Source: Cinclus cinclus (lineage: Eukaryota > Chordata > Aves > Passeriformes > Cinclidae). From it: a stretch of DNA of 64,000 nucleotides. Of the stretch, positions 8,590 to 20,919 are shown one piece after another (the first letter of the stretch is position 1; every line of letters begins with the position of its first letter). The stretch covers positions 37,892,654 to 37,956,653 of the forward strand of contig NC_085052.1 in the NCBI RefSeq assembly GCF_963662255.1, in the 5' to 3' direction. The notes under the pieces were generated by a model. It searched no databases. It was not told the DNA's origin and was given only the letters and a program-made list of their open reading frames with translations. A program made the position numbers and the translations under genes.

Positions 8590-11500
8590 AACAATGGATC
8601 CTTGCTTCTCTTAACCTCTGTGCTGTCACAATGCATCCCATGCCCTTTTAGGCCACTTGATGTCACAATGAATCATTTGATTCTTGTCCTCCACGGTGGC
8701 ATAATAGATCCTTGCTTCTATTGGTCCCCGTGCTGTAACAATCCATCCCTGGCCCTTTTTATACCCCCTGGTGCCACAAGGGATCATTAGATTGTTAGCC
8801 TGCATTGGGTCACAATGGTTCCTTGCTTCTCTTAACCTCTGTGCTGTCACAATGCATTCCAAGCCCTTTTAGGCCACTTGGTCTCACAATGAACCATTTG
8901 ATTCTTGGCCTTCATGGTGTCATAATGGTTCCTTGCTTCTATAGGTCCCCATGCTGTAACAATCCACCCCTGGCCCTTTTTATACCCCCTGGTGCCACAA
9001 GGGATCATTAGATTGTTAGCCTGCATTGGGTCACAATGGTTCCTTGCTTCTCTTAACCCCTGTGGTGTCACAATGCATCCCATGCCCTTTTAGGCCACTT
9101 GATGTCACAATGAATCATTTGATTCTTGGCCTCCATGGTGGCGTAATTGTACCAGGTTTTACTTGGGCCCCATGCTTTCACAATTCATCCCTGCCACTTT
9201 TAGGCCCATTGGTGTCAAAAGGGATCATTAGATTGTTAGCCTCCATTGGGTCACAATGGATCCTTGCTTCTCTTAACCCCTGTGGTGGCCCAATGCATCC
9301 CATGCCCTTTTAGGCCACATGATGTCACAATGAATCATTTGATTCTGGGCCTCCACGGTGGCATAATAGATCCTTGTTTCTATTGGTTCCCGCGCTGTAA
9401 CAATCCATCCCTAGCCATTTTTATACCCCCTGGTGCCACAAGGGATCATTAGATTGTTAGCCTGCATTGGGTCACAATGGTTCCTTGCTTCTCTTAACCT
9501 CTGTGGTGTCACAATGCATCCCATGCCCTTTTAGGCCACTTGATGTCACAATGAATTATTTGATTCTTGGCCTCTATGGTGTCATAAAGGTTCCTTGTTT
9601 GTATTGGTCCCCGTTCTGTAACAATTCATCCCTGGCCCTTTTAGGCCCCCTGGTGTCAAATGGGATCCTGGGATTATTAGCCTCCATTGGGTCACAATGG
9701 ATCCTTGCTTCTCTTAACCCCTGTGCTGTCACAATGCATCCCATGCCCTTTTAGGCCACATGATGTCACAATGAATCATTTGATTCTTGGCCTCCACGGT
9801 GGCATAATAGATCCTTGCTTCTATTGGTCCCCGTGCTGTAACAATCCATCCCTGGCCCTTTTTATACCCCCTGGTGCCACAAGGGATCATTAGATTGTTA
9901 GCCTGCATTGGGTCACAATGGATCCTTGCTTCTCTTAACCTCTGTGGTGTCACAATGCATTCCAAGCCCTTTTAGGCCACTAGATGTCACAATGAACCAT
10001 TTGATTCTTGGCCTTCATGGTGTCATAATGGTTCCTTGCTTCGATAGGTCCCCACGATGTCAAGGTTCATCCGTGGACCTTTGGCGCCCCCTGGTGTCCA
10101 ATGGGATTCTTAGATTGTTAGCCTGCATTGGGTCACAATGGTTCCTTGCTTCTCTTAACCCCTGTGCTGTCACAATGCATCCCATGCCCTTTTAGGCCAC
10201 TTGATGTCACAATGAATCATTTGATTCTTGGCCTCCATGGTGGCATAATTGTACCAGGTTTTACTTGGGCCCCATGCTTTCACAATTCATCCCTGCCCCT
10301 TTTAGGCCCATTGGTGTCACAAGGGATCATTAGATTGTTAGCCTCCATTGGGTCACAATGGATCCTTGCTTCTCTTAATCCCTGTGGTGTCACAATGCAT
10401 CCCATGCCCTTTTAGGCCACTTGATGTCACAATGAATCATTTGATTCTTGGCCTCCATGGTGTCATAATGGTTCTTTGTTCTATTGGGCCCCATGCTTTC
10501 ACAATTCATCTCTGGCCCTTTTACGCCCCCTGGTGTCAAATGGGATCCTGGGATTATTAGCCTCCATTGGGTCACAATGGATCCTTGCTTCTCTTAACCC
10601 CTGTGCTGTCACAATGCATCCCATGCCCTTTTAGGCCACTTGATGTCACAATGAATCATTTGATTCTTAGCCTCCACGGTGGCATAGTAGATACTTGCTT
10701 CTAATGGTCCCCGTGCTGTAACAATCCATCCCTGGCCCTTTTTATACCCCCTGGTGCCACAAGGGATCATTAGATTGTTAGCCTGCATTGGGTCACAATG
10801 TTTCCTTGCTTTTCTTAACCTCTGTGGTGTCACAATGCATCCCATGCCCTTTTAGGCCACTTGGTCTTAGAATGAATCATTTGATTCTTGGCCTCCATGG
10901 TGTCATAATGGTTCCTTGTTTCTATTGGGCCCCATGCTGTCACAATTCATCCCTGGCCCTTTTACGCCCCCTGGTGTCAAATGGGATGCTTGGATTATTA
11001 TCCTGCATTGGGTCACAATGGTTCCTTGCTTCTCTTAACCTCTGTGGTGTCACAATGCATCCCATGCCCTTTTAGGCCACTTGATGTCACAATGAATCAT
11101 TTGATTCTTGGCCTCCATGGTGGCGTAATTGTACCAGGTTTTACTTGGGCCCCATGCTTTCACAATTCATTCCTGCCCCTTTTAGGCCCATTGGTGTCAA
11201 AAGGGATCATTAGATTGTTAGCCTGCATTGGGTCACAATGGATCCTTGCTTCTCTTAACCTCCGTGCTGTCACAATGCATCCCATGCCCTTTTAGGCCAC
11301 AAGATGTCACAATGAATCATTTGATTCTTGGCCTCCATGGTGGCATAATAGATCCTTGCTTCTCTTGGTACCCGTGCTGTAACAATCCATCCCTGGCCCT
11401 TTTTATGCCCCCTGTTGCCACAAGGGATCATTAGATTGTTAGCCTGCATTGGGTCACAATGGTTCCTTGCTTCTCTTAACCTCTGTGGTGTCACTATGCA

Positions 11501-12335
11501 TCCCATGCCCTTTTAGGCCACTTGGTCTCACAATGAATCATTTGATTCTTGGCCTTCATGGTGTCATAATGGTTCCTTGCTTCTATAGGTCCCCATGCTG
11601 TCAGAGTTCATCCGTGGTCCTTTTGCGCCCCCTGGTGTCAAAAGGGATTCTTAGATTGTTAGCCTGCATTGGGTCACAATGGTTCCTTGCTTCTCTTAAC
11701 CCCTGTGGTGTCACAATGCATCCCATGCCCTTTTAGGCCACTTGATGTCACAATGAATCATTTGATTCTTGGCCTCCATGGTGGCGTAATTGTACCAGGT
11801 TTTACTGGGGCCCCATGCTTTCACAATTCATCCCTGCACCTTTTAGGCCCATTGGTGTCACAAGGTATCATTAGATTGTTAGCCTGCATTGGGTCACAAT
11901 GGTTCCTTGCTTCTCTTAACCTCTGTGGTGTCACAATGCATCCCATGCCCTTTTAGGCCACTTGATGTCACAATGAATCATTTGATTCTTGGCCTCCATG
12001 GTGTCATAATGGTTCCTTGTTTCTATTGGGCCCCATGCTGTCACAATTCATCCCTGGCTCTTTTACGCCCCCTGGTGTCAAATGGGATCCTGGGATTATT
12101 AGCCTCCATTGGGTCACAATGGATCCTTGCTTCTCTTAACCCCTGTGCTGTCACAATGCATCCCATGCCCTTTTAGGCCACTTGATGTCACAATGAATCA
12201 TTTGATTCTTGGCCTCCACGGTGGCATAATAGATCCTTGCTTCTATTGGTCCCCATGCTGTAACAATCCATCCCTGGCCCTTTTTATACCCCCTGGTGCC
12301 AAAAGGGATCATTAGATTGTTAGCCTGCATTGGGT
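8590..12335 (+). repeat. Inter-block segment, 17 monomers
   Basis: Starts and families: 8590 III, 8811 IV/III hybrid, 9032 II, 9252 III, 9473 I-like mosaic, 9693 III, 9914 IV, 10134 II, 10354 I, 10573 III, 10794 I, 11014 II, 11234 III, 11455 IV, 11675 II, 11895 I, 12115 III. The part from 9914 to 11233 matches 18,499-20,038 with one monomer missing here. From 11,455 to the end it matches 20,039-20,919 and 28,404-29,284. The 9473 monomer is unusual, with CATAAAGG in D and CCCGTTCTGTAACAATTC at the D/E junction. Confidence 0.8.
8811..9031 (+). repeat. Hybrid monomer IV to III
   Basis: A-B-C and the first part of D follow family IV (GCTTCTATAGGTCCCCATG). From the D/E junction the sequence follows family III (GTAACAATCC, CCCTTTTTATACC, CACAAGGGATC). 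The switch lies at about 8,945-8,960. The monomer has the 221-bp length of family III. It is a clear product of exchange or conversion inside a monomer. Confidence 0.8.
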
Positions 12336-15195
12336 CACAATGGTTCCTTGCTTCTCTTAACCTCTGTGGTGTCACAATGCTTTCCAAGCCCTTTTAGGCC
12401 ACTTGATGTCACAATGAAACATTTGATTCTTGGCCTCCATGGTGGCATAATTGTACCAGGTTTTACTTGGGCCCCATGCTTTCACAATTCATCCCTGCCC
12501 CTTTTAGGCCCATTGGTGTCACAAGGGATCATTAGATTGTTAGCCTGCATTGGGTCACAATGGTTCCTTGCATCTCTTGCCTCTGTGCTGTCACAATGCA
12601 TTCCAAGCCCTTTTAGGCCACTTGGTCTTACAATGAACCATTTGATTCTTGGCCTCCATGGTGTCATAATGGTTCCTTGCTTCTATAGGACCCCATGCTG
12701 TCAGAGTTCATCCGTGGTCCTTTTGCGCCCCCTGGTGTCCAATGGGATTCTTAGATTGTTAGCCTCCATTGGGTCACAATGGATCCTTGCTTCTCTAAAC
12801 CCCTGTAGTGGTCCAATGCATCCCATGCCCTTTTAGGCCACTTGATGTCACAATGAATCATTTGATTTTTGGCCTCCACGGTGGCATAGTAGATCCTTGC
12901 TTCTATTGGTCCCCGTGCTGTAACAATCCATCCCTGGCCCTTTTTATATCCCCTGGTGCCACAAGGGATCATTAGATTGTTAGCCTGCATTGGGTCACAA
13001 TGGTTCCTTGCTTCTCTTAACCTCTGTGGTGTCACAATGCATCCCATGCCCTTTTAGGCCACTTGATGTCACAATGAATCATTTGATTCTTGGCCTTCAT
13101 GGTGTCATAATGGTTCCTTGCTTCTATAGGTCCCCATGCTGTCAGAGTCCATCCGTGGTCCTTTTGCGCCCCTCGTGTCAAAAGGGATTCTTAGATTGTT
13201 AGCCTGCATTGGGTCACAATGGTTCCTTGCTTCTCTTAACCCCTGGGGTGTCACAATGCATCCCATGCCCTTTTAGGCCACTTGATGTCACAATGAATCA
13301 TTTGATTCTTGGCCTCCATGGTGGCGTAATTGTACCAGGATTTACTTGGGCCCCATGTTTTCACAATATATCCCTGCCCCTTTTAGGCCCATTGGTGTCA
13401 AAAGGGATCATTAGATTGTTAGCCTCCATTGGGTCACAATGGATCCTTGCTTCTCTTAACCCCTGTGGTGGCCCAATGCATCCCATGCCCTTTTAGGCCA
13501 CATGATGTCACAATGAATCATTTGATTCTTGGCCTCCACGGTGGCATAATAGATCCTTGCTTCTATTGGTCCCCGTGCTGTAACAATCCATCCCTGGCCC
13601 TTTTTATACCCCCTGGTGCCAAAAGGGATCATTAGATTGTTAGCCTGCATTGGGTCACAATGGTTCCTTGCTTCTCTTAACCTCTGTGGTGTCACAATGC
13701 TTTCCAAGCCCTTTTAGGCCACTAGATGTCACAATGAACCATTTGATTCTTGGCCTTCATGGTGTCATAATGGTTCCTTGCTTCTATAGGTCCCCACGCT
13801 GTCAAGGTTCATCCGTGGTCCGTTTGCGCCCCCTTGTGTCAAAAGGGATTCTTGGATTGTTAGCCTGCATTGGGTCACAATGGTTCCTTGCTTCTCTTAA
13901 CCCCTGGGGTGTCACAATGCATCCCATGCCCTTTTAGGCCACTTGGTCTTAGAATGAACCATTTGATTCTTGGCCTCCATGGTGTCATAATGGTTCCTTG
14001 TTTCTATTGGGCCCCATGCTGTCACAATTCATCCCTGGCCCTTTTACGCCCCCTGGTGTCAAATGGGATCCTGGGATTATTAGCCTGCATTGGGTCACAA
14101 TGGATCCTTGCTTCTCTTAACCCCTGTGCTGTCACAATGCATCCCATGCCCTTTTAGGCCACTTGATGTCACAATGAATCATTTGATTCTTGGCCTCCAT
14201 GGTGGCATAATTGTACCAGGTTTTACTAGGGCCCCATGCTTTCACAATTCATCCCTGCCCCTTTTAGGCCCATTGGTGTCAAAAGGGATCATTAGATTGT
14301 TAGCCTCCATTGGGTCACAATGGTTCCTTGCTTCTCTTAACCTCTGTGGTGTCACAATGCATCCCATGCCCTTTTAGGCCACTTGATGTCACAATGAATC
14401 ATTTGATTCTTGGCCTCCATGGTGGCATAATAGATCCTTGCTTCTATTGGTCCCCGTGCTGTAACAATCCATCCCTGGCCCTTTTTATGCCCCCTGGTGA
14501 CACAAGGGTTCATTAGATTGTTAGCCTGCATTGGGTCACAATGGTTCCTTGCTTCTCTTAACCTCTGTGGTGTCACAATGCATTCCAAGCCCTTTTAGGC
14601 CACTTGGTCTTACAATGAACCATTTGATTCTTGGCCTCCATGGTGTCATAATGGTTCCTTGCTTCTATAGGACCCCATGCTGTCAGAGTTCATCGGTGGT
14701 CCTTTTGCGCCCCCTGGTGTCCAATGGGATTCTTAGATTGTTAGCCTGCATTGGGTCACAATGGATCCTTGCTTCTCTTAACCCCTGTGCTGTCACAATG
14801 CATCCCATGCCCTTTTAGGCCACTTGATGTCACAATGAATCATTTGATTCTTGGCCTCCATGGTGGCCTAATTGTACCAGGTTTTACTTGGGCCCCATGC
14901 TTTCACAATTCATCCCTGCACATTTTAGGCCCATTGGTGTCACAAGGTATCATTAGATTGTTAGCCTGCATTGGGTCACAATGGTTCCTTGCTTCTCTTA
15001 ACCTCTGTGGTGTCACAATGCATCCCATGCCCTTTTAGGCCACATGATGTCACAATGAATCATTTGATTCTTGGCCTCCATGGTGTCATAATGGTTCTTG
15101 GTTCTATTGGGCCCCATGCTTTCACAATTCATCTCTGGCCCTTTTACGCCCCCTGGTGTCAAATGGGATCCTGGGATTATTAGCCTCCATTGGGT
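12336..15195 (+). repeat. Higher-order block Q, copy 2 (13 monomers)
   Basis: Starts 12336 II, 12556 IV (219 bp), 12775 III, 12996 IV (219 bp), 13215 II, 13435 III, 13656 IV, 13876 I, 14096 II, 14316 III, 14537 IV, 14757 II, 14977 I (219 bp). It lies 6,607-6,608 bp after copy 1. The second monomer has the A variant GCATCTCTTGCCTCTG, one base short, which recurs in copies 3, 4 and 5 but not in copy 1. The 219-bp length is divisible by 3, so a forward open frame runs across this junction for 168 codons. That is a by-product of the deletion. Confidence 0.85.
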
Positions 15196-16297
15196 CACAA
15201 TGGATCCTTGCTTCTCTTAACCCCTGTGCTGTCACAATGCATCCCATGCCCTTTTAGGCCACTTGATGTCACAATGATTCATTTGATTATTGGCCTTCAT
15301 GGTGGCATAGTAGATACTTGCTTCTATTGGTCCCCGTGCTGTAACAATCCATCCCTGGCCCTTTTTATACCCCCTGGTGCCACAAGGGATCATTAGATTG
15401 TTAGCCTGCATTGGGTCACAATGGATCCTTGCTTCTCTTAACCTCTGTGGTGTCACAATGCATTCCAAGCCCTTTTAGGCCACTAGATGTCACAATGAAC
15501 CATTTGATTCTTGGCCTTCATGGTGTCATAATGGTTCCTTGCTTCTATAGGTCCCCACGATGTCAAGGTTCATCCGTGGACCTTTGGCGCCCCCTGGTGT
15601 CCAATGGGATTCTTAGATTGTTAGCCTGCATTGGGTCACAATGGTTCCTTGCTTCTCTTAACCCCTGTGGTGTCACAATGCATCCCATGCCCTTTTAGGC
15701 CACTTGATGTCACAATGAATCATTTGATTCTTGGCCTCCATGGTGGCCTAATTGTACCAGGTTTTACTTGGGCCCCATGCTTTCACAATTCATCCCTGCC
15801 CCTTTTAGGCCCATTGGTGTCACAAGGTATCTTTAGATTGTTAGCCTGCATTGGGTCACAATGGTTCCTTGCTTCTCTTAACCTCTGTGGTGTCACAATG
15901 CATCCCATGCCCTTTTAGGCCACTTGATGTCACAATGAATCATTTGATTCTTGGCCTCCATGGTGTCATAATGGTTCCTTGTTTCTATTGGGCCCCATGC
16001 TGTCACAATTCATCCCTGGCTCTTTTACGCCCCCTGGTGTCAAATGGGATCCTGGGATTATTAGCCTCCATTGGGTCACAATGGATCCTTGCTTCTCTTA
16101 ACCCCTGTGCTGTCACAATGCATCCCATGCCCTTTTAGGCCACTTGATGTCACAATGAATCATTTGATTCTTGGCCTCCACGGTGGCATAATAGATCCTT
16201 GCTTCTATTGGTCCCCATGCTGTAACAATCCATCCCTGGCCCTTTTTATACCCCCTGGTGCCAAAAGGGATCATTAGATTGTTAGCCTGCATTGGGT
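15196..16297 (+). repeat. Five-monomer linker III-IV-II-I-III
   Basis: Starts 15196 III, 15417 IV, 15637 II, 15857 I, 16077 III. The first monomer carries AATGATTCATTTGATTATTGG in C, shared only with 18,278. The second has CCCCACGATGTC in D and GGACCTTTGGCGCC in E, also seen at 9914 and 18,499. The last three match 11,675-12,335 and 20,259-20,919 and lead into a Q block in the same way. Confidence 0.8.
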
Positions 16298-18277
16298 CAC
16301 AATGGTTCCTTGCTTCTCTTAACCTCTGTGGTGTCACAATGCTTTCCAAGCCCTTTTAGGCCACTTGATGTCACAATGAAACATTTGATTCTTGGCCTCC
16401 ATGGTGGCATAATTGTACCAGGTTTTACTTGGGCCCCATGCTTTCACAATTCATCCCTGCCCCTTTTAGGCCCATTGGTGTCACAAGGGATCATTAGATT
16501 GTTAGCCTGCATTGGGTCACAATGGTTCCTTGCATCTCTTGCCTCTGTGCTGTCACAATGCATTCCAAGCCCTTTTAGGCCACTTGGTCTTACAATGAAC
16601 CATTTGATTCTTGGCCTCCATGGTGTCATAATGGTTCCTTGCTTCTATAGGACCCCATGCTGTCAGAGTTCATCCGTGGTCCTTTTGCGCCCCCTGGTGT
16701 CCAATGGGATTCTTAGATTGTTAGCCTCCATTGGGTCACAATGGATCCTTGCTTCTCTAAACCCCTGTGGTGGTCCAATGCATCCCATGCCCTTTTAGGC
16801 CACTTGATGTCACAATGAATCATTTGATTTTTGGCCTCCACGGTGGCATAGTAGATCCTTGCTTCTATTGGTCCCCGTGCTGTAACAATCCATCCCTGGC
16901 CCTTTTTATATCCCCTGGTGCCACAAGGGATCATTAGATTGTTAGCCTGCATTGGGTCACAATGGTTCCTTGCTTCTCTTAACCTCTGTGGTGTCACAAT
17001 GCATCCCATGCCCTTTTAGGCCACTTGATGTCACAATGAATCATTTGATTCTTGGCCTTCATGGTGTCATAATGGTTCCTTGCTTCTATAGGTCCCCATG
17101 CTGTCAGAGTCCATCCGTGGTCCTTTTGCGCCCCCTGGTGTCAAAAGGGATTCTTAGATTGTTAGCCTGCATTGGGTCACAATGGTTCCTTGCTTCTCTT
17201 AACCCCTGTGGTGTCACAATGCATCCCATGCCCTTTTAGGCCACTTGATGTCACAATGAATCATTTGATTCTTGGCCTCCATGGTGGCGTAATTGTACCA
17301 GGATTTACTTGGGCCCCATGTTTTCACAATATATCCCTGCCCCTTTTAGGCCCATTGGTGTCAAAAGGGATCATTAGATTGTTAGCCTCCATTGGGTCAC
17401 AATGGATCCTTGCTTCTCTTAACCCCTGTGGTGGCCCAATGCATCCCATGCCCTTTTAGGCCACATGATGTCACAATGAATCATTTGATTCTTGGCCTCC
17501 ACGGTGGCATAATAGATCCTTGCTTCTATTGGTCCCCGTGCTGTAACAATCCATCCCTGGCCCTTTTCATACCCCCTGGTGCCAAAAGGGATCATTAGAT
17601 TGTTAGCCTGCATTGGGTCACAATGGTTCCTTGCTTCTCTTAACCTCTGTGGTGTCACAATGCTTTCCAAGCCCTTTTAGGCCACTTGGTCTTACAATGA
17701 ACCATTTGATTCTTGGCCTCCATGGTGTCATAATGGTTCCTTGCTTCTATAGGACCCCATGCTGTCAGAGTTCATCGGTGGTCCTTTTGCGCCCCCTGGT
17801 GTCCAATGGGATTCTTAGATTGTTAGCCTGCATTGGGTCACAATGGATCCTTGCTTCTCTTAACCCCTGTGCTGTCACAATGCATCCCATGCCCTTTTAG
17901 GCCACTTGATGTCACAATGAATCATTTGATTCTTGGCCTCCATGGTGGCCTAATTGTACCAGGTTTTACTTGGGCCCCATGCTTTCACAATTCATCCCTG
18001 CACATTTTAGGCCCATTGGTGTCACAAGGTATCATTAGATTGTTAGCCTGCATTGGGTCACAATGGTTCCTTGCTTCTCTTAACCTCTGTGGTGTCACAA
18101 TGCATCCCATGCCCTTTTAGGCCACATGATGTCACAATGAATCATTTGATTCTTGGCCTCCATGGTGTCATAATGGTTCTTGGTTCTATTGGGCCCCATG
18201 CTTTCACAATTCATCTCTGGCCCTTTTACGCCCCCTGGTGTCAAATGGGATCCTGGGATTATTAGCCTCCATTGGGT
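16298..18277 (+). repeat. Higher-order block Q, copy 3, lacking four monomers
   Basis: Starts 16298 II, 16518 IV (219 bp), 16737 III, 16958 IV, 17178 II, 17398 III, 17619 IV, 17839 II, 18059 I (219 bp). Its offset from copy 2 changes from 3,962-3,963 to 3,082 within the 17,619 monomer, a loss of 881 bp or exactly four monomers. That monomer starts like 13,656 (GCTTTCCAAG in B) and continues like 14,537 (GGTCTTAC in C, ATAGGACCCC in D), so the exchange point lies near the end of B. The fourth monomer here has the full GCGCCCCCTGGTG and not the shortened form of the other Q copies. Confidence 0.85.
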
Positions 18278-20919
18278 CACAATGGATCCTTGCTTCTCTT
18301 AACCCCTGTGCTGTCACAATGCATCCCATGCCCTTTTAGGCCACTTGATGTCACAATGATTCATTTGATTATTGGCCTTCATGGTGGCATAGTAGATACT
18401 TGCTTCTATTGGTCCCCGTGCTGTAACAATCCATCCCTGGCCCTTTTTATACCCCCTGGTGCCACAAGGGATCATTAGATTGTTAGCCTGCATTGGGTCA
18501 CAATGGATCCTTGCTTCTCTTAACCTCTGTGGTGTCACAATGCATTCCAAGCCCTTTTAGGCCACTAGATGTCACAATGAACCATTTGATTCTTGGCCTT
18601 CATGGTGTCATAATGGTTCCTTGCTTCTATAGGTCCCCACGATGTCAAGGTTCATCCGTGGACCTTTGGCGCCCCCTGGTGTCCAATGGGATTCTTAGAT
18701 TGTTAGCCTGCATTGGGTCACAATGGTTCCTTGCTTCTCTTAACCCCTGTGCTGTCACAATGCATCCCATGCCCTTTTAGGCCACTTGATGTCACAATGA
18801 ATCATTTGATTCTTGGCCTCCATGGTGGCATAATTGTACCAGGTTTTACTTGGGCCCCATGCTTTCACAATTCATCCCTGCCCCTTTTAGGCCTATTGGT
18901 GTCACAAGGGATCATTAGATTGTTAGCCTCCATTGGGTCACAATGGATCCTTGCTTCTCTTAATCCCTGTGGTGTCACAATGCATCCCATGCCCTTTTAG
19001 GCCACTTGATGTCACAATGAATCATTTGATTCTTGGCCTCCATGGTGTCATAATGGTTCTTGGTTCTATTGGGCCCCATGCTTTCACAATTCATCTCTGG
19101 CCCTTTTACGCCCCCTGGTGTCAAATGGGATCCTGGGATTATTAGCCTCCATTGGGTCACAATGGATCCTTGCTTCTCTTAACCCCTGTGCTGTCACAAT
19201 GCATCCCATGCCCTTTTAGGCCACTTGATGTCACAATGAATCATTTGATTCTTGGCCTCCACGGTGGCATAGTAGATACTTGCTTCTAATGGTCCCCGTG
19301 CTGTAACAATCCATCCCTGGCCCTTTTTATACCCCCTGGTGCCACAAGGGATCATTAGATTGTTAGCCTGCATTGGGTCACAATGTTTCCTTGCTTTTCT
19401 TAACCTCTGTGGTGTCACAATGCATCCCATGCCCTTTTAGGCCACTTGATGTCACAATGAATCATTTGATTCTTGGCCTCCATGGTGGCATAATGGTTTC
19501 TTGCTTCTATAGGTCCCCATGCTGTCAAGGTTCATCCGTGGTCCTTTTGCGCCCCCTGGTGTCAAAAGGGATTCTTGGATTGTTAGCCTGCATTGGGTCA
19601 CAATGGTTCCTTGCTTCTCTTAACCCCTGTGGTGTGACAATGCATCCCATGCCCTTTTAGGCCACTTGGTCTTAGAATGAATCATTTGATTCTTGGCCTC
19701 CATGGTGTCATAATGGTTCCTTGTTTCTATTGGGCCCCATGCTGTCACAATTCATCCCTGGCCCTTTTACGCCCCCTGGTGTCAAATGGGATGCTTGGAT
19801 TATTATCCTGCATTGGGTCACAATGGTTCCTTGCTTCTCTTAACCTCTGTGGTGTCACAATGCATCCTATGCCCTTTTAGGCCACTTGATGTCACATTGA
19901 ATCATTTGATTCTTGGCCTCCATGGTGGCGTAATTGTACCAGGTTTTACTTGGGCCCCATGCTTTCACAATTCATCCCTGCCCCTTTTAGGCCCATTGGT
20001 GTCAAAAGGGATCATTAGATTGTTAGCCTGCATTGGGTCACAATGGATCCTTGCTTCTCTTAACCTCTGTGGTGTCACAATGCATCCCATGCCCTTTTAG
20101 GCCACTTGATGTCACAATGAATCATTTGATTCTTGGCCTTCATGGTGTCATAATGGTTCCTTGCTTCTATAGGTCCCCATGCTGTCAGAGTTCATCCGTG
20201 GTCCTTTTGCGCCCCCTGGTGTCAAAAGGGATTCTTAGATTGTTAGCCTGCATTGGGTCACAATGGTTCCTTGCTTCTCTTAACCCCTGTGGTGTCACAA
20301 TGCATCCCATGCCCTTTTAGGCCACTTGATGTCACAATGAATCATTTGATTCTTGGCCTCCATGGTGGCGTAATTGTACCAGGTTTTACTGGGGCCCCAT
20401 GCTTTCACAATTCATCCCTGCCCCTTTTAGGCCCATTGGTGTCACAAGGTATCATTAGATTGTTAGCCTGCATTGGGTCACAATGGTTCCTTGCTTCTCT
20501 TAACCTCTGTGGTGTCACAATGCATCCCATGCCCTTTTAGGCCACTTGATGTCACAATGAATCATTTGATTCTTGGCCTCCATGGTGTCATAATGGTTCC
20601 TTGTTTCTATTGGGCCCCATGCTGTCACAATTCATCCCTGGCTCTTTTACGCCCCCTGGTGTCAAATGGGATCCTGGGATTATTAGCCTCCATTGGGTCA
20701 CAATGGATCCTTGCTTCTCTTAACCCCTGTGCTGTCACAATGCATCCCATGCCCTTTTAGGCCACTTGATGTCACAATGAATCATTTGATTCTTGGCCTC
20801 CACGGTGGCATAATAGATCCTTGCTTCTATTGGTCCCCATGCTGTAACAATCCATCCCTGGCCCTTTTTATACCCCCTGGTGCCAAAAGGGATCATTAGA
20901 TTGTTAGCCTGCATTGGGT
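18278..20919 (+). repeat. Inter-block segment, 12 monomers
   Basis: Starts 18278 III, 18499 IV, 18719 II, 18939 I, 19158 III, 19379 IV, 19599 I, 19819 II, 20039 IV, 20259 II, 20479 I, 20699 III. The run 18,719-19,378 matches 10,134-10,793, including the rare TTAATCCCTG in A of the fourth monomer. The 19,599 monomer shares GTGTGACAATG with base 1 of the window. The last four match 11,455-12,335 and again lead into block Q. Confidence 0.8.

Noticed and set aside
12330..12836. Open frames of 168 codons, also at 16,292, 20,914, 29,279, 33,240, 40,732 and 48,883
   Set aside because: Each spans a 219-bp monomer, whose length is divisible by 3, so the frame stays open over one junction. Nothing else distinguishes them.
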